Both the position numbers and the translations under genes were made by a program. From the NCBI GenBank assembly GCA_038237245.1, contig JBBRYY010000001.1, positions 1 to 64,000 on the forward strand: a stretch of 64,000 nucleotides of DNA. Reading direction: 5' to 3'. Under the pieces are notes generated by a model, which saw only the letters and a program-made list of their open reading frames with translations, had not been told where the DNA came from and did no database searches. Within the stretch, counting starts at the first letter, position 1. The number at the start of each line of letters is the position of its first letter. Source of the stretch: FEN-1250 sp038237245. Its GTDB lineage: Bacteria > Gemmatimonadota > Gemmatimonadetes > Gemmatimonadales > Gemmatimonadaceae. This document shows positions 10,946 through 21,002 of this stretch, in pieces.

Positions 10946-12422
10946 AGTCGGCCGAAATGGGCTCCGCCTGCGGCACCACCTGCTCCTCCTCGGCAACCGG
11001 CAGCGTCACCGTGAACGTCGTGCCGCGGCCAAGGCGCGAACGCACCGAGATGGTGCCGCCGTGTGCCTCCGCGATCCACTGGCTGATCGCGAGTCCGAGT
11101 CCGAACCCTCCGCGCTCGGACGAACGCGAGCGCGCGCGATCGGCGCGGTAGAATCGCTCGAAGATGTGCGGAAGGTCTGCCGCGGAGATACCCATCCCCG
11201 TGTCGCGTACCGAGAAGGCGACGGTGCGGTCGTGCGCGACGAGACTCAGCTCGACGCTGCCGGTGGTCGTGTACTTGAGCGCATTGGTGACGATGTTGAG
11301 GAAGAGCTGGCGCAGCCGCGTGCGATCCGCGAGTACGACGACGTCGGCGATCTGCGGCATCGAGACGGTGAGCCCCGCGGCCTCGCCGAGGATGGTCGCG
11401 GTCTCCAAGACCTCGACGGCGAGCGGCGCGAGCGGCACGCGCTCGCGGTGCAGATCGAAGCGCCCCTCATCTGCGCGCGCGAGCGTCAACAGGCTGTCGA
11501 CGAGATCCGCCATGCGCGTCGTCTCGTGCAATGCCTCCTCCAGTGCGATGAGCTTGTCCGGCCCCGGTGCGCGGTCGCTCATCGCGCGCTCGACATCGGC
11601 GCGCATGACTGCGAGCGGCGTCTTGAGCTCGTGGCTCGCATCCGCGGTGAAGCGGCGCAGGGCGGCGAAGGAGCTCTCGAGCCGCTCGAGCATCTCGTTG
11701 AGCGTGATCGCGAGCTTCGCGATCTCCTCGCCGGCAGTGACGGGAAGCCGGCGATGGAGGCTTCGTCCATCGGTGATGGCCTGGACCTCGTTCACGAGCC
11801 GATCTACCGGCTGAAAGGCGCGCCCGCCGATCGCGTACGCGAGTGCGATCGACGCAATGAGCAGGATCGGCGCGACCGCCGCCATCGTCTCGACGAGATC
11901 TTTGATGGCCGGATCGGGAACGTCCGCCGCCGTCGCGACGACGACGCGCGAGACGGCTGATCCCTTGTCGGCCGGCGACTGCGCGATCATGAGAAGCCTG
12001 CGGTCGTCGAGCTGCACGGTCTTCGCGACGCCGGTCGTCGGTGCGCTCACCGCCGCCGCCATCAGCACCGCGAGCTGGTCCGGATCCTCGTTCAGGTCGC
12101 GAATCGGCGCCGACACGTAGAGAATGCGCCCGCTCGCGTCGAGCACGAGCAGGTAATCGGGCATCCCCTCGAGCATCGTGCGCAGCGGGGCGTCGAGCTG
12201 CGCGCCGGCCAGCGAGTCGCGAGTGCTAGTCACCGGCTGTCCCGCAAGCTCCGATTGCCGGATTAGTCGCAGCGCGAGATTCGCCTCCACGAGCGCATGC
12301 CGACGCAGCTCGTCCACCGCGCCCTCGCGGCGCGTCGTCCAGATGACGGCCGCGAACACGCCGACGGTGCCGATGAGCGCCGCCGCGTACGCGGTGGTGA
12401 GCTGCGCGCGAATGGTGCTCAT
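10944..12422 (-). CDS. Sensor histidine kinase (HAMP, HisKA, HATPase)
   Basis: Inner-membrane sensor kinase (492 aa), partner of the OmpR-type regulator encoded 6 nt upstream. Transmembrane helices lie at about 9-29 and 181-200 and enclose a periplasmic sensor region of roughly 150 residues. A HAMP linker follows (about 201-253), then the phosphoacceptor segment FTADASHELKTPLAVMRADVE with His264, and an ATPase domain with the N box (LFLNIVTNALKYT), G1 box (FSVRDTGMGIS) and G2 box (GGFGLGLAI). The layout matches the CusS/BaeS-type EnvZ family. The signal is unknown. Downstream TonB genes suggest, but do not prove, an envelope or metal stimulus. Confidence 0.92.
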   Translation of the reverse strand: MSTIRAQLTTAYAAALIGTVGVFAAVIWTTRREGAVDELRRHALVEANLALRLIRQSELAGQPVTSTRDSLAGAQLDAPLRTMLEGMPDYLLVLDASGRILYVSAPIRDLNEDPDQLAVLMAAAVSAPTTGVAKTVQLDDRRLLMIAQSPADKGSAVSRVVVATAADVPDPAIKDLVETMAAVAPILLIASIALAYAIGGRAFQPVDRLVNEVQAITDGRSLHRRLPVTAGEEIAKLAITLNEMLERLESSFAALRRFTADASHELKTPLAVMRADVERAMSDRAPGPDKLIALEEALHETTRMADLVDSLLTLARADEGRFDLHRERVPLAPLAVEVLETATILGEAAGLTVSMPQIADVVVLADRTRLRQLFLNIVTNALKYTTTGSVELSLVAHDRTVAFSVRDTGMGISAADLPHIFERFYRADRARSRSSERGGFGLGLAISQWIAEAHGGTISVRSRLGRGTTFTVTLPVAEEEQVVPQAEPISAD

Positions 12423-12428
12423 GCGACT

Positions 12429-13097
12429 CTAGGTGCGCACGACGTAGCCGACCCCGCGCACGGTATGGATGAGCTTCACGGGCTTCCCGCTGTCGATCTT
12501 CTTGCGCAGATGATTGATCACGACGTCCACGATGTTCGTACCGGGATCGAAGTGATACCCCCACGCGTACTCGGTGATCAACGTGCGGCTCATCACGCGC
12601 CCCGCGTGCCGCATGAGATACTCGAGCACCGTGTACTCCTTCGGCGTGAGCTCGATCGTCTCACCCGCGCGGGTAACCGTACGCGTGTCCTTGTCGAGCG
12701 TGAGATCGGCGACCTTGAGCACCGGCGTGGACATCGTCTTCGTGCGCCGGCTCAGCGCCTCCACGCGCGCGAGCAGCTCTTCGAAAGCGAAGGGCTTGGT
12801 GACGTAGTCATCCGCGCCCGCGCGAAAGGCCTCGACCTTCGCGTCCACCGCATCCTGCGCCGTGAGCACCAGCACCGGCCGCTCGAAGCCGCGTCCGCGC
12901 ATGTTGCGCAGCACCTCCATCCCCGATCGACCCGGCAATCGCATGTCGAGCACCACGAGGTCGTACTGCTCCGCGGCAGCCCGACGCTCCCCCTCTTCGC
13001 CATCGGTGACGAGATCGACTCCCCACCGCTGCTCCTCGAGGCCGCGCTTGACGTACTGTCCAACGGTCGGGTCGTCCTCGATCACCAGAATCTTCAT
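12429..13097 (-). CDS. OmpR/PhoB-family response regulator
   Basis: Cytoplasmic DNA-binding regulator (222 aa) paired with the downstream kinase. The receiver domain (1-120) has the acidic pocket EDD near residues 7-9, phosphoacceptor Asp51 in VVLDMRLPG, and the conserved Lys in DDYVTKPF. The winged-helix effector domain (about 125-222) contains LTPKEYTVLEYLMRHAG and ends with HTVRGVGYVVR, the standard OmpR-family terminus. The ATG at 13097 is chosen because MKILVIEDDP is the usual family start. The gene lies 10 nt after the NtrC-like gene, so both two-component systems appear to share a transcript. Confidence 0.93.
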   Translation of the reverse strand: MKILVIEDDPTVGQYVKRGLEEQRWGVDLVTDGEEGERRAAAEQYDLVVLDMRLPGRSGMEVLRNMRGRGFERPVLVLTAQDAVDAKVEAFRAGADDYVTKPFAFEELLARVEALSRRTKTMSTPVLKVADLTLDKDTRTVTRAGETIELTPKEYTVLEYLMRHAGRVMSRTLITEYAWGYHFDPGTNIVDVVINHLRKKIDSGKPVKLIHTVRGVGYVVRT

Positions 13098-13107
13098 CGT
13101 GCGCGCC

Positions 13108-14465
<1,358 letters not shown>

Positions 14466-14469
<4 letters not shown>

Positions 14470-15629
14470 GCCGCGGGCTCCGCGAGTGGAAGGATCACGC
14501 GAAAGGTGCTCCCCTGTCCAACGACGCTGTCGACCTCGATGCGTCCGCCGTGATCGGCGACGATCCCGTAGCAGATCGACAGCCCGAGCCCGGTGCCGCG
14601 ACCGGGGGGCTTCGTCGTAAAGAACGGCTCGAAGAGGCGCTGGCGTACCGCGGCGGAGATTCCGCTCCCTGCGTCGATCACCTCCATCACGACTTCCTCC
14701 CCTCTCACGGGTGAGCCGAACGCGCGCAGACGGATAGTGCCCGCGCGATTCATCGCATCCATGGCGTTGAGCATGAGCGCCATGAGTACCTGCACCAGCT
14801 GATCGCGATCCGCGCGCACCACGTTCCTCGAGTCGGGGATATCGACCTCGACCAGCATCTCGCGGAAGGTCGGATGATACTTGAGGAGCCGGAGCGTCTG
14901 TTCAATGATGTCGTGCAACTCGGACAGCGACCGCGTCGCACCGGTGGGCCGGCTGAAATCGAGGAGCCCGTTCAGGATCCGCTTCGACCGATGCACCTCG
15001 TGATCGATGATCTCGCACAGCTCCGCGAACGACGCGCGCAACTCCGCGGGCATCGATGGATCGCTGAGCTGCAGCGCCAGCGTCTCGGCGCACGCACCGA
15101 TCGTGGCAAGCGGATTGTTGATCTCGTGCATCGCGCCCGCCGCGAGCGTCCCCACCGCGGCGAGCTTGCGCGCCTGGGCCGCCTCCTCCTGCGCGCGGAT
15201 CGCGTCGGTGACGTCCTCGCCGATCGTGATGACGTGCGTCACGACGCCGCCCTCGTCGCGCATCGGAATCTTCGACACGCGGTAGACGCGCGCCTCGCCG
15301 CCGGCCGCCGACTCGATGTCGAAGCGCAGGATCTCGCCGGTGCGGAAGACGGCATCGAACTCGCGGCGCAACACCTCTTCCGGCTGCCGACGCAGCAGCT
15401 CGAAGATGCTGCGCCCGAGTGCGTCGTCGCGCTGCACGCCCTGCATCCCGGATTCACGCGTGCGATTCCACGCGCGCACGCGATACTCGCGATCGACGAC
15501 GTGCAGCCCGAGCGGTAGCGAGTCGAGGATCTGCTGCGTGAAGTGGTTCTGCGGCGCGCCCCCCGGCTCCGTGCTCGAAAGCGGCGGAGGTCCGGCGGAC
15601 GGTGCGGCTGAAGAACGAGCGCGCGGCAA
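14466..15629 (-). CDS. Soluble PAS-domain sensor histidine kinase
   Basis: Predicted cytoplasmic kinase (387 aa) for the NtrC-like regulator whose gene it overlaps by 4 nt (ATGA). A PAS domain covers about 30-145 (ILDSLPLGLHVVDREYRV, ending in a PAC-like GEDVTDAIRAQEE). The dimerisation/phosphoacceptor segment LAAGAMHEINNPLATIGA follows, with His168, then an ATPase domain (VLMALMLNAMDAMNRAG, GSGIS, GTGLGLSICYGIV). The architecture matches NtrB/AtoS-type kinases without membrane helices. The TTG at 15629 is the only plausible start upstream of the PAS domain; it lies just after CGAGGGTCA. Confidence 0.88.
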
Positions 15630-15671
15630 TGACCCTCGGAGTTACTGGACGCCCCAACTTAGACGACGAAC

Positions 15672-15698
15672 CCTGTTCGGACAAGATGACCGAACAGG
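15672..15698. promoter_or_regulatory. Inverted repeat CCTGTTCGG-N9-CCGAACAGG upstream of the PAS kinase/NtrC-like operon
   Basis: Perfect 9-bp dyad: cctgttcgg (15672-15680) and ccgaacagg (15690-15698) with a 9-nt spacer. It lies 43-69 bp upstream of the TTG start of the PAS kinase gene and downstream of the glycoside hydrolase stop (15741). No U-tract follows on either strand, which argues against an intrinsic terminator. Size, symmetry and place fit an operator, possibly for autoregulation by the adjacent NtrC-like protein. Confidence 0.55.
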
Positions 15699-15740
15699 TA
15701 CTTTCGTCACATGCACAAGGAAAGGGGTCGCGAGCGGAGG

Positions 15741-17984
15741 CTAATCAGCGATCTCGAGTGCCTCACCCAACACCGTCTCGCGCGCCTCGCCGTCGACGCT
15801 CACGACCACCCGCCGTCCCGCGATGCGCACATCGATGCGCTTCCCGCGCGCGTGCACACGCGTGATCTCCGCGCGCTCGAGCGCAAACGGAAACGGATCG
15901 ACAGTGATCCCTCCCTCGTGCGCGCGAATCCCCATCACGTACTGTACGATGTGGTCGGCAACCCACCCTCGCTGAACGTCATCGAGCCCGCGATACACGG
16001 ACGCCTGACCCGTAAGCGGATTGTAGTGCTCGAAGGAGTTTGGTCTGCCGAGCTCTCCGTCGTGAAACATCATGCGGACGAAGCGCAGCAGGAACGAAGC
16101 GGCCTCCTCGCGCAGCGCGGGCGCATGCGTTGTGGCCATCGCGCCGAGCGCCTCCATCACGCTGCTGTTCACCGCTGGCCAGACGCGACCGTTCCACGGC
16201 TCCGACTGCCGCTGTCCCTTCCACTCGCCGTACGCGCTGAAGAACGGATCGTCCACGGAGGTGGCCGGAACGGGAAAGGGCGTCCAGAACTCGCCGGGAT
16301 CGAGCAGATGCCGCTCGAGCCCCGCCAGGTCGCGCGCGCCAACGAGATCGGTGGCGTACGGGAAAAACGCATGCGCGGTCTTCACGCGCGTGCGCTCACC
16401 GCTCGCCGGATCGACGTCGGAGAACATCTCGTCCTGCGCGCTCCACATGCGCGCGCGCACCGCGATCGCGATGCGCTCGCGCGCGAGCCGCCAGCGTCGC
16501 GCATCCGGCGGATGTCCGGCGCGCTGCGCCATCGTCTCGAGCGCGCGCACGAGCGAGTACGCGTACGTCGTGACGTCGATGCCCTTGAGGCGCTTCCCCG
16601 CCGTGAGCTCATCGCGCGCGCCCCCCGGATCGACGCCCTCGAAGCGCGACGAGTGCTGCTCGCCGATCTCGCGCGGTGCGAGGATGTCGATCATCCCCGA
16701 CGACTCCGCGTCGCGTGAGAGCATCAGCCAGTCCGCGTAGCGCGAGAGCGGTGCGTACATCTCGCGCAGGAACGCCTCATCCGGCCACACCGCATCGAGC
16801 GCGAGAATGGCGTCGCCCCAGTTCGCCTGTGCCACGCCAACCTGCGAGCGATGGTCGGCGAAGATGCGCGCGGGGAGGCTGCCGTCCTCCCGCTGGTGCG
16901 CGAAGATGCTGCGCAGCGTACCGCGCGCGAGCACCGGCGAGTCGAGCCAGCGCAGCTCGCGGATGTTCGCCGGCGCCGCGAGCGCCGACGGCGTGTGCAG
17001 CGCGCCGGTTCCCTCGCGCATCGCCGGCGCGCCGATCGCGCCGGCATCGTGCTCGATCGCATTCGACCAGAGCCCGTACCAGCGATACCAGTAGTAATGC
17101 TCGAGATACGGATCGGAGCAGCTGAAGTGCGGCGCGTGGCCGAATCGCTCGGCCCATCGCCGCCGGCTCGTCCCGCCGAGCGTCGCGGCATGCAACGGCT
17201 CTTCGCTGGTGGGCACCACGATGATGACGCTGGGCGGATTCGCCGGAGCGCCAGCGCGCTGCGGCAGCTGCATCGGCGTGAGACGCATCGCGAACGTACT
17301 CCACGCGCCCTCGGTGGTCACCGCGAGCGCGCGATGCACCGCGCCGAAGAGCATCGCATCAGCGGTCGGGCCCTCGAGGCGGATCTCCTTCGGAAGGCCC
17401 TCGCCCGCCCACTTCTCGACGAAGGGGGTGAGATGCCACCATGGCGCCGAGGGGACGCGCGCGGTGAGATAGCCGGCCCAGCTCGCGGTCTCGCCGTAAC
17501 ACGCGAGCTCCGCGCGCACGGGAAGCGCCTCGCCTCGCTCGTCGTAGACCGTAGTGTGAAAGACAAATGCCCCGTCGTAACCCGCCGACCACCGATCGAG
17601 ATCCGTCGCGTCGTGCGCGGTCCACGCGACGAGATGCAACGGCGCGTGTCGCAGCCCCTGCACCAGCCACTCGGAGGCGAAGACGCCGCCGGGCTGCACG
17701 GTTCGCACCTCGCTCGCCATCATCCCGTTTGCGAACCGGTAGTCGACGGTCAGCTCGGCCGGAGTCCATCTCCGCGCGACCGGCCGCATCGCGATCTCGT
17801 GGCCGTCGCTATCGAGCGCGCTGACGGTGAAGAGCGGCGCGAACGAGTAATGGTGGAGCGACGCCTCGTCCCAGAATCCTGGCGAGTCGAGCCACTTCGG
17901 GAACGGGGGTGCGAACGCGACCCCGTCGGTGGCGGAAAGAGACCACTTGTCGGCGCGCGCGAGCAGTGCGAGTGGATCGCTCAT
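15741..17984 (-). CDS. MGH1-like (alpha/alpha)6-barrel glycoside hydrolase, clan GH-G type
   Basis: Probably cytoplasmic glycosidase (747 aa); no signal peptide is seen. An N-terminal beta-rich domain (about 1-290) precedes an (alpha/alpha)6-type barrel (about 300-690). The barrel has the family-like segments YWYRWYGLWSNAIE, VAQANWGDAILALDAVWPD, VKTAHAFFPYATDLV and EPWNGRVWPAVNSSVMEALG, which resemble GH63, GH37 and mannosylglycerate-hydrolase-like enzymes. The Trp-rich GRVWPAVN region usually lines the active site in this clan. Substrate is not predictable; trehalose-, mannose- or glucosylglycerate-type compounds are candidates. It lies 16 nt after the peroxiredoxin gene on the same strand. 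Confidence 0.75.
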   Translation of the reverse strand: MSDPLALLARADKWSLSATDGVAFAPPFPKWLDSPGFWDEASLHHYSFAPLFTVSALDSDGHEIAMRPVARRWTPAELTVDYRFANGMMASEVRTVQPGGVFASEWLVQGLRHAPLHLVAWTAHDATDLDRWSAGYDGAFVFHTTVYDERGEALPVRAELACYGETASWAGYLTARVPSAPWWHLTPFVEKWAGEGLPKEIRLEGPTADAMLFGAVHRALAVTTEGAWSTFAMRLTPMQLPQRAGAPANPPSVIIVVPTSEEPLHAATLGGTSRRRWAERFGHAPHFSCSDPYLEHYYWYRWYGLWSNAIEHDAGAIGAPAMREGTGALHTPSALAAPANIRELRWLDSPVLARGTLRSIFAHQREDGSLPARIFADHRSQVGVAQANWGDAILALDAVWPDEAFLREMYAPLSRYADWLMLSRDAESSGMIDILAPREIGEQHSSRFEGVDPGGARDELTAGKRLKGIDVTTYAYSLVRALETMAQRAGHPPDARRWRLARERIAIAVRARMWSAQDEMFSDVDPASGERTRVKTAHAFFPYATDLVGARDLAGLERHLLDPGEFWTPFPVPATSVDDPFFSAYGEWKGQRQSEPWNGRVWPAVNSSVMEALGAMATTHAPALREEAASFLLRFVRMMFHDGELGRPNSFEHYNPLTGQASVYRGLDDVQRGWVADHIVQYVMGIRAHEGGITVDPFPFALERAEITRVHARGKRIDVRIAGRRVVVSVDGEARETVLGEALEIAD

Positions 17985-18000
17985 TGCGCGCGGGGTCTCG

Positions 18001-18483
18001 TCAGTCCGTGGCCACGGCGATCTGCTCGAAGATCTCCGCGTTCGACCGCTTCAGGCCAGGGTTCGCCTCCACGTGGGCCCACGCGATCGTCCCGTCGAGG
18101 TCCACCAGGAAATAGGCGCGCGCCGAGAAAAATCTGTCGGCGAGCAGCACGCCGTACGCACGCGAGATGTCGCGCCTGAAGTCGCTGACGAGGTCGACGC
18201 GTAGTCGATGCTTCGCCTTGAACTCAATGAGCGTCGGCACCGAGTCGACGCTGATCGGCAGCACCTCGACATCCGCGCTCGCAAACTGATCGAAGTCGGT
18301 GGAGAAGTCGCACATCTCGGTGGTGCACGTCGACGTGAAGGCCAGCGGGAAGAAGGCGAGCAGCACCCGCTTCTGCCCCCTGTACGAGGACAGCATCACC
18401 GGATGTCCGTTCGTCGAGTCCGCGGTGAAGTCTGGCGCGAGCTGGCCCGCGACGAGCGCTGTGGCGACGGCGGAGCTGGACAT
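18001..18483 (-). CDS. Peroxiredoxin (AhpC/TSA, AhpE/BCP-like)
   Basis: Thiol peroxidase (160 aa) reducing hydrogen peroxide or alkyl hydroperoxides. The catalytic motif PLAFTSTCTTEMC contains peroxidatic Cys53, and Cys58 lies five residues later as in some BCP/AhpE-like proteins that form an intramolecular disulfide. The thioredoxin-like fold is supported by GQLAPDFTADSTNGHPVMLS near the N-terminus and YFLVDLDGTIAWAHVE near the C-terminus. No signal peptide is evident. The ATG at 18483 (MSSSAVATALV) is chosen over an upstream frame extension that is arginine-rich. It sits between copD and a glycoside hydrolase gene. Confidence 0.88.
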   Translation of the reverse strand: MSSSAVATALVAGQLAPDFTADSTNGHPVMLSSYRGQKRVLLAFFPLAFTSTCTTEMCDFSTDFDQFASADVEVLPISVDSVPTLIEFKAKHRLRVDLVSDFRRDISRAYGVLLADRFFSARAYFLVDLDGTIAWAHVEANPGLKRSNAEIFEQIAVATD

Positions 18484-18526
18484 CGAGGGCGCCTGGAAAG
18501 TGGTGTGCCGGAAGGTAGATGCGGCT

Positions 18527-19453
18527 CTACACGCGAACAAGGACGTGCGTCGACGCGTGCCGCGCGGTGGGCGCAGGCGAGTCATCGACATCCGGCGGCG
18601 ACGTGCCGACGAGGATCGCCGTGAGGATCACCACCGCCACGCCGATCGCGAGCTCGACCGACGCGCTCTTTCGCAGCAGCGGAATCGTGTCTGCGTTCGT
18701 GAGCCGCGGCTTCACGAACCTCCAATTGAAGATCCCGACGACACCGGTCAGGGCGATGAAGATGAGTTTGCGGGAGAGCGCCAGGCCGTACGGCGTCGTC
18801 CAGAGTGCGGACACGGTGGGCAGATGCGACCAGGCTGCGATGACGCCGGTGGCGACGAGCGTCGTGACGCACGTTAGCGCGAACGTGGAGAAGGTGTTGA
18901 TGAGCTCCGCCCCCGCGCGGCCGCGCGTTTCGATCGGGAGCATGAGCACCGTGTGCAGACCGATCGTCGCCGTCACGAGCAATGTGCCAAGCCAACCGCC
19001 GGCGGCCATCACATGAATCGCGTCGAAGATCACGTGCAGCGCGGGGCTCGTGCGCGTCGAGATCGCATGGCCGGTGATCGAGAACGAGACCGCAAGCGCG
19101 ATCGACGCGGCGGCTGCGACGCGCCAAGTCCACCTGCGGCCGATGCCCACGATGAGTGCGAGCGCGATGACCACCGTCGCTCCGGCTCCGAGCAGCCATC
19201 CCCACCCCCACACCGTATCCTGCAACAAGGGGAGCACGATCACCGACTCGCCTTCGCCGAGCATGAAGCCCTGCGCGAGGAGCCGCCCGACCATTGCGAA
19301 GGCGAGGACGACCGTCGCCCAGCGCGCGAGCTTCCGCGTGGGCGGCACGACGGCCGAGACTTCGAGATAGCTTCCGGAGAGATGCGACACGCGCGTCGCG
19401 ATGAGCAGGATGAACGCGCAGCAGCCGATGACCGTCAGCGCGGCGAGATACAT
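18527..19453 (-). CDS. copD: CopD-family copper resistance/integral membrane protein
   Basis: Polytopic inner-membrane protein (about 308 aa from this start) with roughly eight helices. Typical CopD features are a His-containing helix pair (ISTRTSPALHVIFDAIHVMAAGGWLGTLL) and the segment YGLALSRKLIFIALTGVVGIFNW. CopD proteins are thought to move copper across the inner membrane. The start is uncertain: the frame runs back into the tRNA-Ala gene, and after the tRNA 3' end no ATG, GTG or TTG occurs before ATG 19453. That start would lose a hydrophobic stretch (FLLPLFAAAID), so an unusual start such as CTG near 19560 is possible. No copC is adjacent. Confidence 0.78.
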   Translation of the reverse strand: MYLAALTVIGCCAFILLIATRVSHLSGSYLEVSAVVPPTRKLARWATVVLAFAMVGRLLAQGFMLGEGESVIVLPLLQDTVWGWGWLLGAGATVVIALALIVGIGRRWTWRVAAAASIALAVSFSITGHAISTRTSPALHVIFDAIHVMAAGGWLGTLLVTATIGLHTVLMLPIETRGRAGAELINTFSTFALTCVTTLVATGVIAAWSHLPTVSALWTTPYGLALSRKLIFIALTGVVGIFNWRFVKPRLTNADTIPLLRKSASVELAIGVAVVILTAILVGTSPPDVDDSPAPTARHASTHVLVRV

Positions 19454-19580
19454 GACGCCGCGAATCGCGACGTAGGCAGGCGCGTCGACGCCGAAGGACG
19501 GCGCGGATTCGGGGAGCTCGCGGGCCAGATCGATCGCCGCGGCGAAGAGAGGCAGCAGAAACGATCCGTGGAGAAAAGTA

Positions 19581-19653
19581 TGGAGCGTGCGAGGCTCGAA
19601 CTCGCGACCTTTCGGTTGCAAACCGAATGCTCTCCCAACTGAGCTAACGCCCC
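19581..19653 (-). tRNA. tRNA-Ala, anticodon UGC
   Basis: A full cloverleaf reads on the minus strand, 73 nt. The acceptor stem GGGGCGT pairs with ACGCTCC (one G-U pair). The D stem is GCTC/GAGC, and the anticodon stem TTCGG/CCGAA encloses loop TTTGCAA with anticodon TGC. The T arm contains GTTCGAGCC. The 3' CCA is not encoded. The gene begins 20 nt after the actF stop codon and ends just before copD. Confidence 0.95.
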
Positions 19654-19673
19654 GCGAACCGAAAGATACGACG

Positions 19674-21002
19674 CTACTCGTGCGCCGGAAGCGGCTCCAT
19701 CGTCTCGGGGTTCACCGGGATCTGCACCTCGTCGCGGAACGAGCTCGTCATCAACGTCGTGCGCATGCGCGGGAACGCGTTCATGAACGACGCGTAGCAG
19801 AAGCCCCACAGGCCGAGAAATCCGATCGTCACGCCGACTTCCCAGATCCCGAAGGGGAGTTTCGGCGTCACACCGTGGATCGACGGATAGACCTCGAGAT
19901 AGCGCAGCAGCCACAAGCCGACCAGGCTCGCCGATGCGAACGCGATGAATGTCGGGAGGTACACCTTGGCGGCGCGCGACACGAGCCCGAAGAACGGAAT
20001 GACGAAGACCAGGAACACCACCGCCATGCCGATCGGCAGATACGGCTGAATGAGCCGGAGCCGCTGCCAATGTGTTTCCTCGGCGAGGTTGCCGTACCAG
20101 GCCACGAGATACTGGCCGAAGGTGAAGTAGCCCCAGAACGCGGTGAACGCGAAGCAGAGCTTCCCGAGGTCGTGGAACTTCACCTCTTGGATCAGATCGT
20201 AGACGTTGAGATACCGGCGCCACCACATGCAGAGGAGCGACCAGCTCATGAGGGCGGCCAGCCACGCGCCCATGAACCACCACCACGAGTACAACGTGCT
20301 GTTGTACTTGAGGTCGAGCGACATCGAGAGATCCCAGCCAAGCACGGAGTAGAAGTAGCCGAAGCCGAGGCACAGGTAGACCGCGAGCTTCCCTTGCATC
20401 GAATGCGTGGAGTGAATTTCCCGGCGCTCGTCACGGAAATTCCGCCGCATGCGCTCGCGGATGCCGCGCGCCCAGGCGGATCCCGCCTCGGGGAGCAGCC
20501 CCACGTCGAGGCGCACCGAGCGATAGACATACCAGACGCTCATCCACGCGAGCCCGCCGAAGAGAAGCAGGTCGCGGGTGATGAGGAATGTCGAATTCAG
20601 ATAGAATCGCTTCTCCGGCTCGACGATCTGCTGCGTCGCCCAGGGATAGATGTGCTTGGCGCCGAGGAAGTCGATGATCAGCAGCACGAAGGCGATAGGT
20701 AGAAACGCTACATATCCCTCCAGAAAGCGTACGATCGGACGCGACCAGCGCGCGGTCGTGATCCGCTGGACCGCGACGAAGATGACGCCCGCCTGCGAGA
20801 TCGTCGCGAAGTAGATCCAGTTGACGTGGAACGCCTGCCAGACGCGGTCGTCTCCCGAGGCGGTGAACATGCCAATGAGGAAGACCAGCGCGCCGATCCC
20901 GGCGCAGACGAGCGACGCGACGAAGAGCACGCGCGGAAGCGGGCGGTTGGTCGCGCGAACGATCTCGTCGCGCGTCGGGATGTGTTCGTCGTGCGCGCTC
21001 AC
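19674..21002 (-). CDS. actF: Alternative complex III subunit ActF (quinol-oxidoreductase membrane subunit)
   Basis: Integral membrane subunit (442 aa, about 10 helices) of alternative complex III, an NrfD-related partner of ActC. The N-terminus is cytoplasmic; helices include FVASLVCAGIGALVFLIG and the WIYFATISQAGVIFVAVQ segment. The centre has WWWFMGAWLAALMSWSL and the C-terminus PFGIWEVGVTIGFLGLWGF. ActF resembles ActC, and the two form the membrane core carrying quinol chemistry and putative proton paths. GTG at 21002 overlaps the actE stop as GTGA. It is the last act gene seen; no ActG-like gene follows, only tRNA-Ala. Confidence 0.93.
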   Translation of the reverse strand: MSAHDEHIPTRDEIVRATNRPLPRVLFVASLVCAGIGALVFLIGMFTASGDDRVWQAFHVNWIYFATISQAGVIFVAVQRITTARWSRPIVRFLEGYVAFLPIAFVLLIIDFLGAKHIYPWATQQIVEPEKRFYLNSTFLITRDLLLFGGLAWMSVWYVYRSVRLDVGLLPEAGSAWARGIRERMRRNFRDERREIHSTHSMQGKLAVYLCLGFGYFYSVLGWDLSMSLDLKYNSTLYSWWWFMGAWLAALMSWSLLCMWWRRYLNVYDLIQEVKFHDLGKLCFAFTAFWGYFTFGQYLVAWYGNLAEETHWQRLRLIQPYLPIGMAVVFLVFVIPFFGLVSRAAKVYLPTFIAFASASLVGLWLLRYLEVYPSIHGVTPKLPFGIWEVGVTIGFLGLWGFCYASFMNAFPRMRTTLMTSSFRDEVQIPVNPETMEPLPAHE

